Shown: positions 1 through 12,819, counted from the first letter of the stretch. The stretch: DNA of 64,000 bases from Tupaia tana (GCA_026018925.1 JAKSZU010000002.1:54020337-54084336), one strand, 5' to 3'. Numbers and translations are program-made. Notes: generated from the letters alone by a model not told the origin.

Positions 1-2081
1 ATAAAAAAAAGGAAGGGCATACAGTTAGATTCCTCCTCCCCAGACTGCATGGGCCATGTCCTTCCAATGCTGTCACTGCTAGAGGTTCATTTCTTCCTAT
101 CCAATGGTGTTAGCATTTCATCCTGGGATCAAATGAATGACCCACATGATAAGCCCTGAACTGCGGTCAGGTCAGTCTGCCCTTGCTATCGTCTGAGCCT
201 CTGCTCGCTGAGCATGTGGAGAACGGTCTAAGCCTCATACTCACCAAGAAACTTTTTTTCAATTGACACTAGTGCTTTGGGCTCTGTCTTAGATTTTCTC
301 TCAGACTTACTGCCGGTACCCAGTCTGGATGTTTTGCACCAGTGTCTGCACACGTGATGCCACTGCCTCATCCTTGAGACTGTGCTTCAGATCTAAGGGG
401 CAGAAGTGGGGACACGGCAAATAGTAACTGCTTCGTGGCTTACCTCGAAACAAGAATACTGCTGACTTGGAGGTTAACTATGGTTTCTATGTCGCCTCTG
501 GGATTGGTCTGTGTCGAAAGCAATTTCCAAAGTTAGGACTGAAAAAGAGACAGATGAATATAATTAGGAGACGAAAAATAGGAGTCAGTCAGGCAGAGCT
601 CTGGTTCATTAATAATGGTCTTCGATTAGAATACTGTTCTTTGGGTAGCATCTTTAGAAATCTCAACATCAAGAAAGGCTGGGATTATTTATAGCATTAT
701 CAGGTCTGCTGTCTTATCATTTTATTTCTTAGCTGTTTTATATTCTGGGTGTAGAACCAGCTGGGAATCCAAACCCAGTGGCATCCGTGACAGTGGCTAG
801 CTGCAGGTGTGATCTGTATTTAAGCCTTGGTTTTTGTTCAAGTCCTTCTTATTGTCTACTCCTCAAATGGCTAGATGGGTCACCTGGGAAAAAGTGATAC
901 GTACGGTTGAGTGGCCAGGGAGGAGAAGAATAGAGAAAGTGCTGAAAGGTTACAAATTCTGCAGTACTTAAAAAAAATTCTAACCAATTTGAAGCACTTT
1001 TGATGGTTCACTTTACCCCTTTATACTTCTGTCTAGGTAATAAACGTAGCGTTTTTGCAGGCGGATGCACTGTACTTGGTTTGGGTGTGACCAAGCTGAT
1101 TTTCCTTCATCCAAAGCCTGCATTTTGCTCCATCTGCAGTGAAGACAAGTGGCAGTCATTCCTCCCATGCTGGGTTGGGGAGATGAGATTTGGTTGTAAT
1201 GAATGGCGACCTCTAGTGTATGACTCAGAATTTGCATTTGGCTAAGCATACAGAATGAAAATCGCAGAGATAGGAATTCTAATCGAATTCCTGAAGAACA
1301 AAGGCGGGATAGACATTGCCCATTGTTTTCCCTGGTAGAGAAGCTCGGGACTGATGGCTGAAGATCTCATTTGTACCACTCATTCTCATCAGTGCTGGAG
1401 ATGCTATTTAAAATGTTGCCTTGTTTCTTTTTTTTCTTCTACAGATTTCCTCCAAATCCATGAATGGATTGGTTTTTAAAAGCCATCTCATTTGCCTTTA
1501 GGGCTTAACTCAGATAACATCAACTTCTCTTACTGTGGGATGTGTGTGCATGCAGGTTAAGGACACCAGGATGGGAGATGGGAACGCAGAAAGGACACAT
1601 GCAATGTCACTGGGGCGCTGCGTCAAAGGTTCCGGCTCAGCCTTCTTCATTGACAGCTACTCCCATAGGGGGGCCAGCGCACCAGTTCTACGTGAGGCTC
1701 TCGGCTATTGAGGACTTTCTTCCCAGATCCTGGTTCTCCCCCAGGCAGTAATCAGTTCGATAGCATTCCTTCCCTCTTTTCTGTTCTTCACTCCTGTCTT
1801 CTGTCCCTCCCAATGCTTCTGAAGCCAAGCCCTGAGTCTCAAGGGTGATCTAGGAATGGTCAAAGCCAAGTTAGCTCACAGGCTGATGATATACTTTCTC
1901 AGCAAAGAAGGGGGCCAGAGAGTGACCTCTACGCTCTGTCAGGAGCCAGAAGTACTTTTATAGAGACAAGCTAAATTCACAGTTCCTGGCCCATGACTTC
2001 GCTGTTTTGTGATGGGAATAGAGGTTTGGGAGGATTGAGGAATGAAGGAGTACATTTTTTTTTCCCTGTAACTTCAGCCAA
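1..2081. other. Unassigned intergenic DNA
   Basis: No gene, RNA gene or repeat was recognised. Open frames here are all under 85 codons, overlap each other on both strands and show no known protein similarity. Confidence 0.5.
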
Positions 2082-2325
2082 TTTTTTTTTTTTTAAAGAT
2101 TTTTGACATAAAGCACATTTACTCACCAGAGAGAGAGAAAGTGAGAACTCACCCCCAGGGTGGATGATCATGCTACAATCTCTTCTACTCCATTCTCCTC
2201 TTGAAATTTTGGGCATACATGCACGTGTGCCTCAGATGGTTTTTTAAGCTGCTGGGTCCGGGACTCAAACTGCTCAGCAGGCCAGGTGGGATCCAGCCAC
2301 CTTAACCACCACACCACCTGCTGGC
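2082..2325 (-). mobile_element. tRNA-derived SINE, long form
   Basis: Read on the minus strand it has the head ending in GCCAGCAGGTGG, a degenerate box B and the CT-rich body, then its A-tail (T-run at 2082 on plus). It is more diverged than most copies. Confidence 0.85.
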
Positions 2326-2607
2326 TGTGTACTTCGCCAATGTAAGGCAAATAGATTCACAGTATGTATTTATTGTATCAACTGGGTGGGACCTGCGGTT
2401 GCCTTTTAGCCAAACTTCAAAGTGCAAATGCTGCATGTTTTGTTGTTGTTGTTTAAGCTATGAATACACAATTGTGAATGGGCTTTCCTAATTCTGTCTA
2501 CCTCCCTCAATAAATCAAGAGAAAATCAAGGACTTAAGTGCTTGCTTAAAGCCTTAGCTCTTAGGGCCTAACCCACCTGTCCCACTTATATATAAACTTA
2601 AAGATAT

Positions 2608-2843
2608 TGGGACCAGCAGTTAGCCTAATGGCTATGTCACTGAACTCCCATGTAGTCGACTGTAGTTCGAGTCCCGGACCCCGTGGCTTAAACTTATGCC
2701 GGGCACGTGTGCATGTGTGCCCCAGATTCTGAGAGGAGAATGGAGGAGAAGGGATTGTGGCTTGGCCATCCCACCTCGCTTTCTGTCTCTGTCTTTCTGG
2801 TGAGTGCACGCACCCTATAGCAAAAATCGCTCAAAAAAAAAAA
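2608..2843 (+). mobile_element. tRNA-derived SINE, long form, with target duplication
   Basis: It starts GGGACCAGCAGTTAGCC, has box B GTTCGAGTCCC and ends in CTCAAAAAAAAAA. The 9-bp duplication TAAAGATAT lies at 2599-2607 and 2844-2852. Confidence 0.92.
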
Positions 2844-2928
2844 TAAAGATATAGTCCAAAGTGTTACGGAAATTCACATGAAACAAAGAATATACTACCT
2901 ATGAATCCATTTTGTCTAACTTAATACA

Positions 2929-3035
2929 TTTTTTTTGGAGAGGTTTTTGCTGTAGGGCACATGCACTCGCCAGACAGACAGAGAGAGACAGAGAGACAGA
3001 AAGCGAGAAATCACCCCCCAGGGGGAATGGCCACT
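2929..3035 (-). mobile_element. tRNA-derived SINE, 5'-truncated
   Basis: Only the tail half is present: T-run, AGGTTTTTGCTGTAGGGCAC, GA-rich tract, then GGGGGAATGGCCAC. Unrelated DNA follows where the tRNA head should be. Confidence 0.8.
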
Positions 3036-3361
3036 TTAGTTTTCTCTCTCTCTACTTTATTCACTGGGGATTGTATGTATTCTCAGAGCCTTATCTCTTA
3101 TCTCTACGTTCCCTTTGAATTTTATATTTCTATCTGCCTGGTGGCCAATTCCATTTAGATGACTTACTATCACCTAAAACTCTCAAATCACTTTCCACTG
3201 TCAAAGTCACTAACCCTACCAATGTCACAGTTTTCCTTCCACTCAGCTTTTCAAGTTATTTTTATTCCTCTCTTCAGAACTCTTTTTTTCTCTCCAATCA
3301 ACACCAAGTCCTATAGTCTCTTCCTAGGAAGTCTGTTAATTAAGAAAATATTTATTGTCTA

Positions 3362-3605
3362 GGGACCAGCAGTTGGCATAATGGTTATGTCGCTGGACTC
3401 CCATGTGATTGACCGTGGTTCAAGTTCTGGACCCAGTGGCTTAAACTCACACCGGGCGCGTGTGCATGCATGCCCAAGATCCCGAGAGGAGAATGGAGGA
3501 GAAGGGATTGCAGCGTGGCCATTCCCCCTCGCTTTCTGTCTCTGTCTCTATCTTTCTGGTGAGTGCGTGCACCCTAAAGCAAAAACCTCTCAAAAAAAAA
3601 AAGAA
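3362..3605 (+). mobile_element. tRNA-derived SINE, long form, with 20-bp target duplication
   Basis: A full-length copy with box A, box B, the CTTTCTGTCTCTGTCTC tract and the CAAAAACCTCT tail. The perfect 20-bp duplication AAGAAAATATTTATTGTCTA is at 3342-3361 and 3606-3625. Its TT/AAGAAA nick context fits L1-endonuclease mobilisation. Confidence 0.97.
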
Positions 3606-3629
3606 AAGAAAATATTTATTGTCTAATAT

Positions 3630-4470
3630 ATGCAGAACACTGTGCTACATGCTTCACAGAGGGATAGTATAGAGATTGCTATTCTGTTCTTAAGGAGTTT
3701 GTAATCTAGGCTGAGCGGTAAAACATGGTTGGGAATTATAATTTAAGGTGGAAAATATTGAGTCCTAAATTAGGGTTTGTGAGAATGCAGAAGAAGGAAA
3801 AGAATTACTTCCATTTTGATTAGGGAAGACTTCAGGGAAGAGCTAGGCATTGGAAATCAGGAAGTATTTGGACATGTGGATCCTGGGGGAGGTTTTCTGA
3901 TGAGGGAATGACATGAACAGAACATCAGATGCAAGACAGCTGTGAGCAGGGGAGGGGAGAGTCAGAGCTCAGTTCAGACGGAGCCTTGAGTGCATGAGGG
4001 AAACGATGGGCAGTAAGGTGGGGAAGAGAGTTTGGGGACGCCTTTTTCACTTCAAAGCATTAAATGTACTAAGCAGATTAATAATGCATCAGAGCTGTGT
4101 TTCAAGAATATTAATCTGGTCATAGGCTCCAGAATGGGTTGGAGATGAGAAATGCAGAGCAGGCCACTTTCATGAGGGCTAGCAGGCACTGGGAGTGGAG
4201 GTGGGAATTCAGGCACAGGGATCCAGAGGATGAACAGAATTTAGCACCCGAGAAAATGTGGAGAACTAAGAAGAGGAAACACTACAAATAAGATGGTCAA
4301 GTATTGGGCCCTGGGTCAGATCCCTAAGTCGCAAATAGAGAAGAGCAGAGGTTCAGACCTGGGAGGGAAAGGAATGAGTTTAGTTTCAGTTACAGTGAAT
4401 TAGAGGTGCTAGTGGGATATCCAGGTAGGTAGTTAAAAGAAACTGAAGGTAGTTAAATATAGAACCCTGA
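3630..4470 (-). mobile_element. Old L2 LINE remnant
   Basis: Segments resemble remembered L2 consensus read in antisense: a GAACACTGTGCTACATGC start, AAGGAGTTTGTAATCTAG, GAATGACATGAACAG and GATATCCAGGTAGGTAG near the end. It is highly diverged, with no usable frame. Confidence 0.6.
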
Positions 4471-4594
4471 ACCTAATGACCACAGAGAGACATAGAAACA
4501 GCACTTTGTGAGCCTTTTATCCACCCGACCGAGGTCAGAGTTAAGATCAAAAGATCAATGACAATGATGAGGGTATTATTTAAAAGAGAACACC

Positions 4595-4858
4595 GGAGGC
4601 CAGCCTGTGGCCTAGTGGTTAAGAGAGCTGGAGCCTGCAAGGCCGGCTGTGCGGTCTGAATCTCAGCCCTGGCAGCTTGAAAAGCACACTGGAAGAGGGT
4701 ACATGCATATCGAAGATGGGATAGGATGGGGAAATGGAGGAAAACGGATTGTGACATGACCATGTCCCACTGGGCAATGTTTTCTTCCTTTCTTTCTCTT
4801 CATCTCTCTTGTGGGCACACATGTCCTCGGGCAGACACAGAAACAAAACAATAAAAAA
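4595..4858 (+). mobile_element. tRNA-derived SINE, diverged variant
   Basis: The head GGCCAGCCTGTGGCCTAGTGG and body (GGAGGAAAACGGATTGTGAC, CATGTCCCACTGGG, then a CT-rich stretch) follow the long-form layout with a T-to-A drifted tail. Confidence 0.75.
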
Positions 4859-5164
4859 GATAGAAAGAGGATCCAGAGAAGTAACATCAGAAAAGGCATG
4901 GACAGTGGTTCAAGGAGGTGTTGGCTCTGCCAAATGCTGCTACAGCCCTGGGAAAAAGTGAAGGTAGAAAAGAAGCTGTTGGATGTTTGTGATGTCATGT
5001 TCTCCCTTCCTCTACTCTCAATTTTACTTCCCTAGTAGAGACCCTCATTTCCTAACCCTGGGATCCTCTCTCAAACCTTTCCCTGCTCCTGTAGTACACC
5101 TACAAAGCAATCTCTTTGTGAGATCGCTGTCATATTATCTCTCTACTGTGTATAGAGGCAAAGA

Positions 5165-5300
5165 GGTGTTATGGAACACGATTAGATTGAGGGGTCAAGA
5201 AACCTGGTTCTCTGGATCTGCTGCTAACTTGCATGGGTGCCTGAGCAAAGCATTTGAATTTTAGTCAATGTTTAGCTCTCTGTCTCTAAATTCTCACATC
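5165..5300 (+). mobile_element. Possible MIR remnant
   Basis: Pattern of the MIR core: CCTGGTTCTCTGGATCTGCTGCTAAC-like, then TTTAGCTCTCTGTCTCTAAATTCTC. Weak and strongly diverged. Confidence 0.35.
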
Positions 5301-5713
5301 TCTTTCTTCTGCATCAAACATAAACAACCATCCCAGGGTTCATTTGAGACCTCCAAAATCCACCCTTTGTCTCCCTAGTTGTGTTTCCCATACTCTCCAA
5401 ATGCACCCTGCCCTGGTCTGGCTGATCATCTTATGGTCCAATAGCCAGATTGCACTGATCTCTGCCTCTGTGCTTTTGTCTGGTTGGCTTTGCTTGCTGG
5501 GTGTCTTCTGAACTGTGCTGTACATGTGCAGATCCTTAAATATCCCCTTTACCAGCTCAGTACTCCGTTTTTTCATGAATTGTTCTCTGATCTCTCCAAT
5601 TCTCATGGACCTTTCTTTTTGCTGAACTCCTGGGCCCCTACTAAGAACATCTAAGCCCTATTTTTATTATTTTTAGCAAGTTGCTGTTGTTCCAGGCACA
5701 GTTAATCTTTCTC

Positions 5714-5919
5714 TCTTTTTTTAAAAAAAGTTTGTTTATTGCTTGAGAAAAAGATAAGCACCCTCTGTAGGGTCTCATGCTGCAACCCCTCACCACAACC
5801 TTTCAGCTATCTAGGATGGCATGCTCTGCATGTACTTGTTAACCTGGGAACCAAAGTGTGGCCTTCCATATGGCTTCCAGCATTGTGGAGCACTGTGCCA
5901 CCACTGTGCCATGGCTCAG
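5714..5919 (-). mobile_element. Variant tRNA-related SINE
   Basis: On the minus strand the head reads CATGGCACAGTGGTGGCACAG and the element ends in AATAAACAAACTTTTTTT. The layout resembles the variant copy at 31108-31379, but box B is poorly kept. Confidence 0.45.
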
Positions 5920-5989
5920 TTATAAGCTTTGGGGAAAATAACTCTTTAAAAAGAGAAATTTGCTGTTTAATTTTGAATATATTCTTAAA

Positions 5990-7150
5990 TGTGTCATACA
6001 TCATTTTAATGTACATGTCTTGCTTTATTTTATGCTAATGACTTATTACTTACTGTTCATTTTGTACGTATTTTAGACTTTGGAAGTGATGCTAGACTAG
6101 AAGAAAATTCAAGGTTTTTTTTTAAAATTTGAGTTTAAAAATGGGTCTTAATTCACAGTATCAACAAAGCACTTGGCACAGGAACTGCTAACAGAAGTAT
6201 AGGATGTGGTGATTCAAGAAGTTTTGCAAAGGAGACAAGAGCCTTGGATGAGGAACATAGTGGCCAGTCACTAGGAGTTCACAACAATCAATTGAGAGCA
6301 ATCATTGAAGTTAGTTTTCCTAAAACTACATAAGAAGTTGATAGAGAGCTCAACATTGACCATTCTATGGCCATTTGGCATTTTAAGCAGATTAGAAAGG
6401 TGAAAAAGTTTAAGTGGGTGCCTCATGAGCTGACTGAAAATTAAAAAAAAAATGTTATTTTTGAAGTGTCATTTTTTCTTATTCTATACAACAACCATTT
6501 CTCAACTGGATTGTGACTTGCTATAGAAAGTGGATGTTATATGACAACTGGTAATGATGAGCTCAGTGGTTGGACCAAGAAAAAGCTCTGAAGCACTTCC
6601 CAGAGCCAAACTTGCACCAAAAGAAGGTCATGGTCATTATTTGGTGGGGTCTGATCCACTACAGCTTTCTGAATCCTGGTGAAACCGTGACATCTGAGAA
6701 GTATGCTCAGCAAATCGATGCGATGCTCTGAAAACTGAAAGCCTGAAGCTGACATTGGTCAACAGAAAGGGCCCAGTTCTTTTCCATGCCAACGCCCGAC
6801 TGCATGCCATACAACCAATGCCTCAAAAGTTGAATGAATTAGGCTACAGAATTTTGCCTCAGCCACCATATTCACCTGACCTCTCGCCAACTGACTACCG
6901 CTTCTTTAAGCATATTGACAACTTTTTGTAGGAAAACACTCCCACAAGCAGCAGGATGCAGAAAATACTTTCCAAGAGTTTGTGGAATCCTGAAGCACAG
7001 ATTTTTATGCTATAGGAATAAACAAACTTATTTCTTGGCAAAAATGTGTTTATCATTGTGGCTCCTATTTTGATTTATGAAGATGTGTTTGAGCCTAGTT
7101 ATACTGCTTTAAAATTCATGGCCCAAAACCATAACTGGTTTTGCATAAAA
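5990..7150 (+). mobile_element. Decayed Hsmar1-like mariner DNA transposon
   Basis: Fragments of a mariner transposase can be read across shifting frames. They include an N-terminal WFKKFC-like segment near 6220, VKK..KWVPHELTEN near 6400, a YSPDLSPTDYRFFKH segment near 6870-6915 holding the mariner third-Asp neighbourhood, and QKCV near the C-terminus. Frameshifts, deletions and stops (for example the TAG near 6931) make it a dead copy. By remembered consensus it is closest to Hsmar1, the mariner in human SETMAR. Terminal repeats are poorly preserved. Confidence 0.88.
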
Positions 7151-9048
7151 GAAGAAGTGAAGGAGATAGAGACAGAGACAAAGAGAAAGATAACTAAAGT
7201 TCAAAAATCCTTTCTTTCTTTTTGCAGTACATTTTAAAAATTCTTTTTAAATTCATTTTATGCATTCAGTCATTGCACATAACAGCTTATAAAATAAATT
7301 TTCCCGGCATAAATAATCCTTTCTAAGTCATTGTTGTATATGTTAAATGAAACAGAAGTGAATTTAAGTGACCTCAGAAATAGGAAGAAATTTTGCTTTC
7401 CTCTCAGACAATAGACAGAAACTAATGACAGGCTCTGGAAATAGGAGAATAAAGTCAATAGGAATCTAAGCAAGGCAAAGCAGATGCCTGTAGTGAGAGG
7501 AGAGAGTTCTTGATAAATTTGCAGATAATCAGAGCCTAATTTTTATCTGGAAATTGGTTTATTTCAAATAAATTTGTAGAGATAAAACCTTGAGGGAGTA
7601 AACACACATGCACATGCACATGCACACACACACATACAACCTAAACAAACAGAAAACCAACTAAAACTGCTTACAGCAGACATCCAGATACTGGCTGCAA
7701 AACAATTAGTATTAGCATTGCTGAAGCATTCCTGAAATAGATGAGTTTCAACATTAGCCTTCTGTGAATTCAAGCAAGGAGGCATCATTACACAAATTAC
7801 ATGCCTGGAAAAGGGATTTTTGCACCAGGATGAATTGTGAAACGAACATTTAAACCAAAAGCAATTTTGCCTGTCTGTAATTTGCTCTATTCCCCTTGCC
7901 ATCGTTGAAGATATTTATGCTTGAGCAAAATTCTCACTCCCAATCCGATTTCTCCTTTTTCTCAATCCAGCCATGAAGTCATGAAGTCCCCTGTTTGGGA
8001 CAATATGATTTGCTACCATGGAAACAATTATGATATCATAAATTTGTCTTGCCCCATGAGATCAAAGAGGAAAAGCAATAATACTAATATTTTGCAGTTC
8101 AATAGTGCCATTTATCCAGCAGTCACTGACTAGCAAGTATCGATTTACAAATGGGAAAAACTGAAACAGTAAGCTCCCCTGCTTTGGTCTAAAGCTCTTC
8201 AATTTTGGACTGTGGCAAGGATGTCCAGTTACTTCTAATTCCCGCCCAGAGCAGCAGCTAAGGAGCCAAACTCTTGGTCTCCATTACTCTCTCTTCTGAT
8301 GGGGACAGAGTGTCAGCTCCTCTCCTGGTGCCTGTATTTCACCAACTGTTTCTTATTACAAGAGTGTTTGATGGAACCTAGCTTGATAAAATAAACAAAC
8401 AAAAAGCCCTTGGCAAGTCTCACACTGACAGAGGAATAGAAAAGCCTTTTGGGCCCTGCTACCAGCCAGCTCCAGCCTTGGCCTGACCCGCCCTCCTCCA
8501 GTCCTCTTCAAGCTCATTCTCTTGGCTCCCTGCTACCATAGTTGAAGCAATCTTAGGAACTAATGGTACTTAAACCCCAGGGCCCCTCACTTGTACAAAC
8601 CCTTTCCAAGGACATGGGAGGAGCCCTAGCAATGTATTCACTTCAACAAACTTAAAAAAAGAAAATTGCACTCTAACTTCCTCTTAGATAGAGCGATGTT
8701 AGAGTAGCCTAAGCCTTTTGGGATCCTGGTACAGGGATGTGAGTTAGAGATGCATTTGTATCAAGAGGTTTGCAATCACTTCTGTTCTTAGTTAAATAAT
8801 TGCTAGCTATTTCTAAGTAGTGATGGATTTCAGGAACGCTCTTAGAGCGCGCTGGGCTGAGCCCATGTGTGGTGAGAGATCTGAACATGTCTCAGATGCC
8901 CATCTCTGGAATTAGGCGGTGTTGGCCTTCTCTGTGGGCAGCACGTGCAAGATGCAATCATTTATCCTTTATTTTTGGAGGGGATATCCTAGCATTTCTA
9001 AGGTCCCTGGGTACCTAAAATTTTTACTGCTGTAACAGGCTCCTAATA
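7151..9048. other. Unassigned intergenic DNA
   Basis: No gene and no family-level repeat was recognised beyond a short CA-rich tract near 7600-7640. Confidence 0.45.
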
Positions 9049-9324
9049 TTTTTTTTTTTTTTTTTTTTTAGGTTTTTGTCATAGGGTGCATACATTTGCC
9101 AAAGAGACAAAGAGAGAAGCAGACAGAGGAAAAGTAAGAAATCACCCCACACCACAATCCCCTTTCCTCCATTCTCCTCTTGGGATTTTGGGCGTGCGCA
9201 TGCACACACACACACACACACGCACACGGCCACTGTGATTTTCAGGCCACTGGGTCCAGGACTCGAATTGTGGTCAGCTATGTGGGAGTTCAGTGCTTTA
9301 ATCACCATGCCACCTAGTGCCCCC
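9049..9324 (-). mobile_element. tRNA-derived SINE, long form, with internal CA microsatellite
   Basis: T-run at left, GA-rich stretch, GGGATTTTGGGCGTGCGCA, box B in antisense and a head ending CCACCTAGTGCCCCC. A (CA)n run around 9200-9230 has expanded in the CG/CA-rich middle. Confidence 0.92.
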
Positions 9325-9479
9325 AGATTATTGAATCTTTATAGAGTTTATAAATCTTCATAAGGTGTACCTCCCACCTTCTGCAACACAGTAGCCAATA
9401 CCATGTTTATCTAATCTAATTAGCTGAAATCATTCATGTAATAAACCAGTATGATAGTGTGTGATTCAGGTTTGTTTTT

Positions 9480-10420
9480 ATTTGGATAATATTATGACAG
9501 AGCATAGGAGAGTTAACCCAGTCCCTAGTCAAAAGTGTTATGCTTTTCTGATCTTTTCTGATAGAGAGAGAAAATAAGGCATTTGCCACATCAGTGGCTG
9601 TGTTTCATGTACCCAAGGCCATGTTAATCTGCTCTAGTAAAGACACCACAACTGGTATAGCGACTATATTTGGCAGTCATCCATAGTCATCCTTTAGGAT
9701 CTGTCTTGTTTTTGTAGGGGCCAAACTGCTGAATTAAATGGAGGGATAATGGGATTCACCTGTGCTACATCCTTTAGATTTTTCAAGGTGACTCTAATTT
9801 CTGTCATTCCCAGGAAACTGTATTGTTTTTGATTTGGTATTTTGGATTGTGTGTGTGTGTTGGGGGGGGGGGGTGCAGTTTCTGAGGCCTCCACTTTACT
9901 GTACTCACAGTCCAGGGAATCAATGTAGGTATGTGTGTATCCAATTATAAATTTGGAGACAGTGGAAATAACCATCAATGTATCCACGGATCCAGTGGGC
10001 TGACTGTGAGCCAGATCCGCACCAGGTCACCCATTCATTACCTGGGTCCCACATGCTCTCATTCTAACAGGAGGGTCATGATGATGCTTTAGGAATCCCA
10101 TTATCAATGTCAAGTGTTCAGCAGATCTCCAGATGTGGACACGTGTCTTTCTGGAGAAATCATTACTGGGTACGCTTTCTATGATGTGTTGAGTCCTCCT
10201 TTCTAAAGACCCAACCTCTTGTTCAATTAATAGATTCCAGATCCACAAGCTAGCTTATATCTGGAAACTGGGCAAGAGATTATGACCTTTTATTGGGGTG
10301 AGAGCCCACAGTCTCTTGGTCATTTATCCTTGATTCCTTTTGATGTCAAATTGAGTAATACCCGTGCTGACTGCCCACTTATTTTATATTGTTCTAGAGA
10401 TGTTGATCCTTAACAGAGAA
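9480..10420 (-). mobile_element. ERVL-type endogenous retrovirus pol relic, broken
   Basis: On the minus strand a reverse-transcriptase N-terminal segment can be read around 9700-9830 (contains PPFNSAVWPLQKQ). It is followed after stop codons by a segment still resembling the class III ERV RT (VVVSLLEQ-like, near 9600-9660). Upstream sequence to about 10420 is compatible with the pro/pol junction but is too decayed to be sure. Several stops and frameshifts and a poly-C/CA expansion at 9855-9875 break it. No LTRs were recognised. Confidence 0.6.
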
Positions 10421-10589
10421 GAGTGGGGAGAACTTCTGCAGTCTCTAAGGGTTCAGGACAATCTGAGGATTCAAGATGTTTGAAGGCCTTACTCCAACGT
10501 CCCTTTTCCATGTATTATTTGATCTCTAAACTACATTTTAACTCTAAGACATCATTCAGGAATGACATTTTAGGTCTAATTCTAACCTT

Positions 10590-10825
10590 CTCTTAAGAGG
10601 AAGCAAGACACAGGCTCTTCAGCAGATCATGAAGGTTTAAATCGCAGCTCTGTCACCCACTAGCTGTGGGATCTCAAGCAAATTACTTAACATCACTGAG
10701 CTTCAGTTTCTTCATCTGTAAAATGGTAAAAATACAATACCTCCCTCAGAGGATGACATGCATTCGTGTATGGAAAGCATTTATCACAATGCCTGGAATA
10801 CACTAGGCACTTGGGTGTTAAGATC
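10590..10825 (+). mobile_element. MIR SINE
   Basis: Clear MIR core in order: CTCTGTCACCCACTAGCTGTG, CAAATTACTTAAC, TTCTTCATCTGTAAAATGG, and the 3' AATGCCTGGAATACACTAGG. Confidence 0.9.
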
Positions 10826-11235
10826 TGTTACCCTGACTTCTTTATGCAATGGCTCATGCTCATTCTCAGATCTGAGCTGTGGTTGCAGCAGCCTCTGTGC
10901 TCCCTTTGTTACAGCTCTCAGCACATCCATGTTGGAGATCCATGCTTGTCTGCTTTTCCTCCTTGACGTTGAGTTCCTCAGAAGCCCAGGAACATGTTTT
11001 GTTACCTCGCAGCTCCTGACACAGTGCAGCTGTTGAGTAAATATCCTTTTAAATAAGTGAGTTTGCAGTGTAGGAATTGGTCTCAGGCTAGATCTTGAAG
11101 TGATTTTTGAATCCAGCCTTCTTCTAACCAGCTGCAGATGGATTCTCTGCCAGGTGTGCACATCTGGATCCCTCAGTCTGAGACTATTTGCTGCCTGGTT
11201 TTCTGATGTCCATGTACTTATATATTAAGATCTTT

Positions 11236-11455
11236 GGGCCAGTTGGCGGTGTAGTAGTTAAGGCAGCTGTCTGGAAAAACACACTGGGTGCATGTGTGTG
11301 CATGCTGTGCCCAGAATCCCCAGAAAGAATGAAAGAGATGAGATTGTGATGTGGCCATCCCGCCTGGGAGGTGTTCTCATGTTCCCTCTCTCTCCCTCTC
11401 TGGCAAGTGCATGCACCCTAAAACAAAAACTAAAATATACAAATAAATAAAAATG
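11236..11455 (+). mobile_element. tRNA-derived SINE with internal deletion
   Basis: The head GGGCCAGTTGGCGGTGTAG jumps directly to CACACTGGGTGCATG, losing box B, then continues through the usual body to a CCCTAAAACAAAAAC tail. Confidence 0.85.
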
Positions 11456-12819
11456 TAAAATATAGTTGCTATTATACTACTCTCTCACTTGTTTACCTGG
11501 GTTCTCTTGCTTGTTTTGGATGGTGGTAACTACTTGTCCCCACCTCTTTCCTGATTTTTTTGATTATTAGCTAGTTCCTGAAAACTAGCACTTCAAAGTC
11601 TCTCACTTCTGCATTAACCTTCGGTTTCAAACATTCTTCTTTTGCTCTCCAGGTAGATAACACTAAATCTGTTGTTTCTGTTGTGGCTCCATAGTTCTCA
11701 GACTTGAGGAGTCCCAAGACTCCTGAGTAGCTTCCACCCTAGTCCAGCTTGTCCGTGTCACCATCTCTGTGTCTGCACAAGTGCTTCCTGGTGTCGGGAG
11801 CTGTTGGGCTTCCTACCTTCTCCAGCTGCTTCCCCATTCAGCTGGAGACAACTGCTTCTCAGATCTGTCTTTGCCTAGAAAAGAAATGCATAGAGTTTTG
11901 GGTTACATACATTTTTGATCATTATCAAGCTATGTTTCTGTGGGTGGTATCCACTCCTCATATTCCAACCCTTGCCTGGCTTCTGGCCATTTGTAGCTGA
12001 AACACTCTGGACATCTCCCATTTCCAAGCCTGAGGACTTAATTAGCGCTGCCTGACCTCCTACAGCAGGGAAGGCACAGCTTTGTCTACTCCCAGCCGAC
12101 GCCCAGGGGAGTCCACGCTAATCAATCACAGCTCTTCTTAGTGTCCAGATGAGGTTGTAGATCTCAACCTGATACCCCCAGCAGCTCCTATAGTGAGAGC
12201 TGGTGCTTGAATGGAGTCCTCTTTTCCATCTCTGAACTATTAATAGATCATGCTTTGTCCACACAGATCCACTTAAACAGCATTTATTTTACCTCTCTGG
12301 ATTTCCCCCCTCTCCTGCCCATTTGACAGATGAAACTGGCCCATTATTTTTCAGCTCCTTGTCTCTAAAAGGCAGTCCTGGGCCTGTTGGACTTTAGCTA
12401 CCAGCCCTCTACAGAACAGGGCACAGTTATACCTATGATGGGTCAAATATTACTATAGATCCCACAATCCTCCTGCCACCACTGTTACTATACTATACCT
12501 AGAAGCAGATTCTCTACCTGAGTGTCTAAAACAAGTCCAGAGACATCATAGGTTATTTTCTATGTTTTCTATAGGCATATCTTAGGAACAAACCCAGGCT
12601 AGATGAATTCAAAGTGGTTTTCTGGGGATTACTCAGCACTGGGTGTCTGTACAGGCTCTTCCATACATTCCCTATATCCTTCATAAAGAAAGCACTTTCT
12701 CCATCTCTCTGTCCCTGAGGATAGATGTGATGATGTGGGTCATTGGCACTATTTAGCTCTAGCGCTGGAGGTAGAGCTTATGGTTTAAAAGGTAAAAAGT
12801 TTAAATACTTTGACTCTCT
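11456..12819. other. Unassigned intergenic DNA
   Basis: No gene or repeat was recognised. Small open frames on both strands lack any similarity I know. Confidence 0.45.

Noticed and set aside
2608-2700. tRNA gene candidates from box A and box B matches
   Set aside because: Every such match is the head of a SINE with target duplications or an A-tail, and cloverleaf pairing is not maintained.
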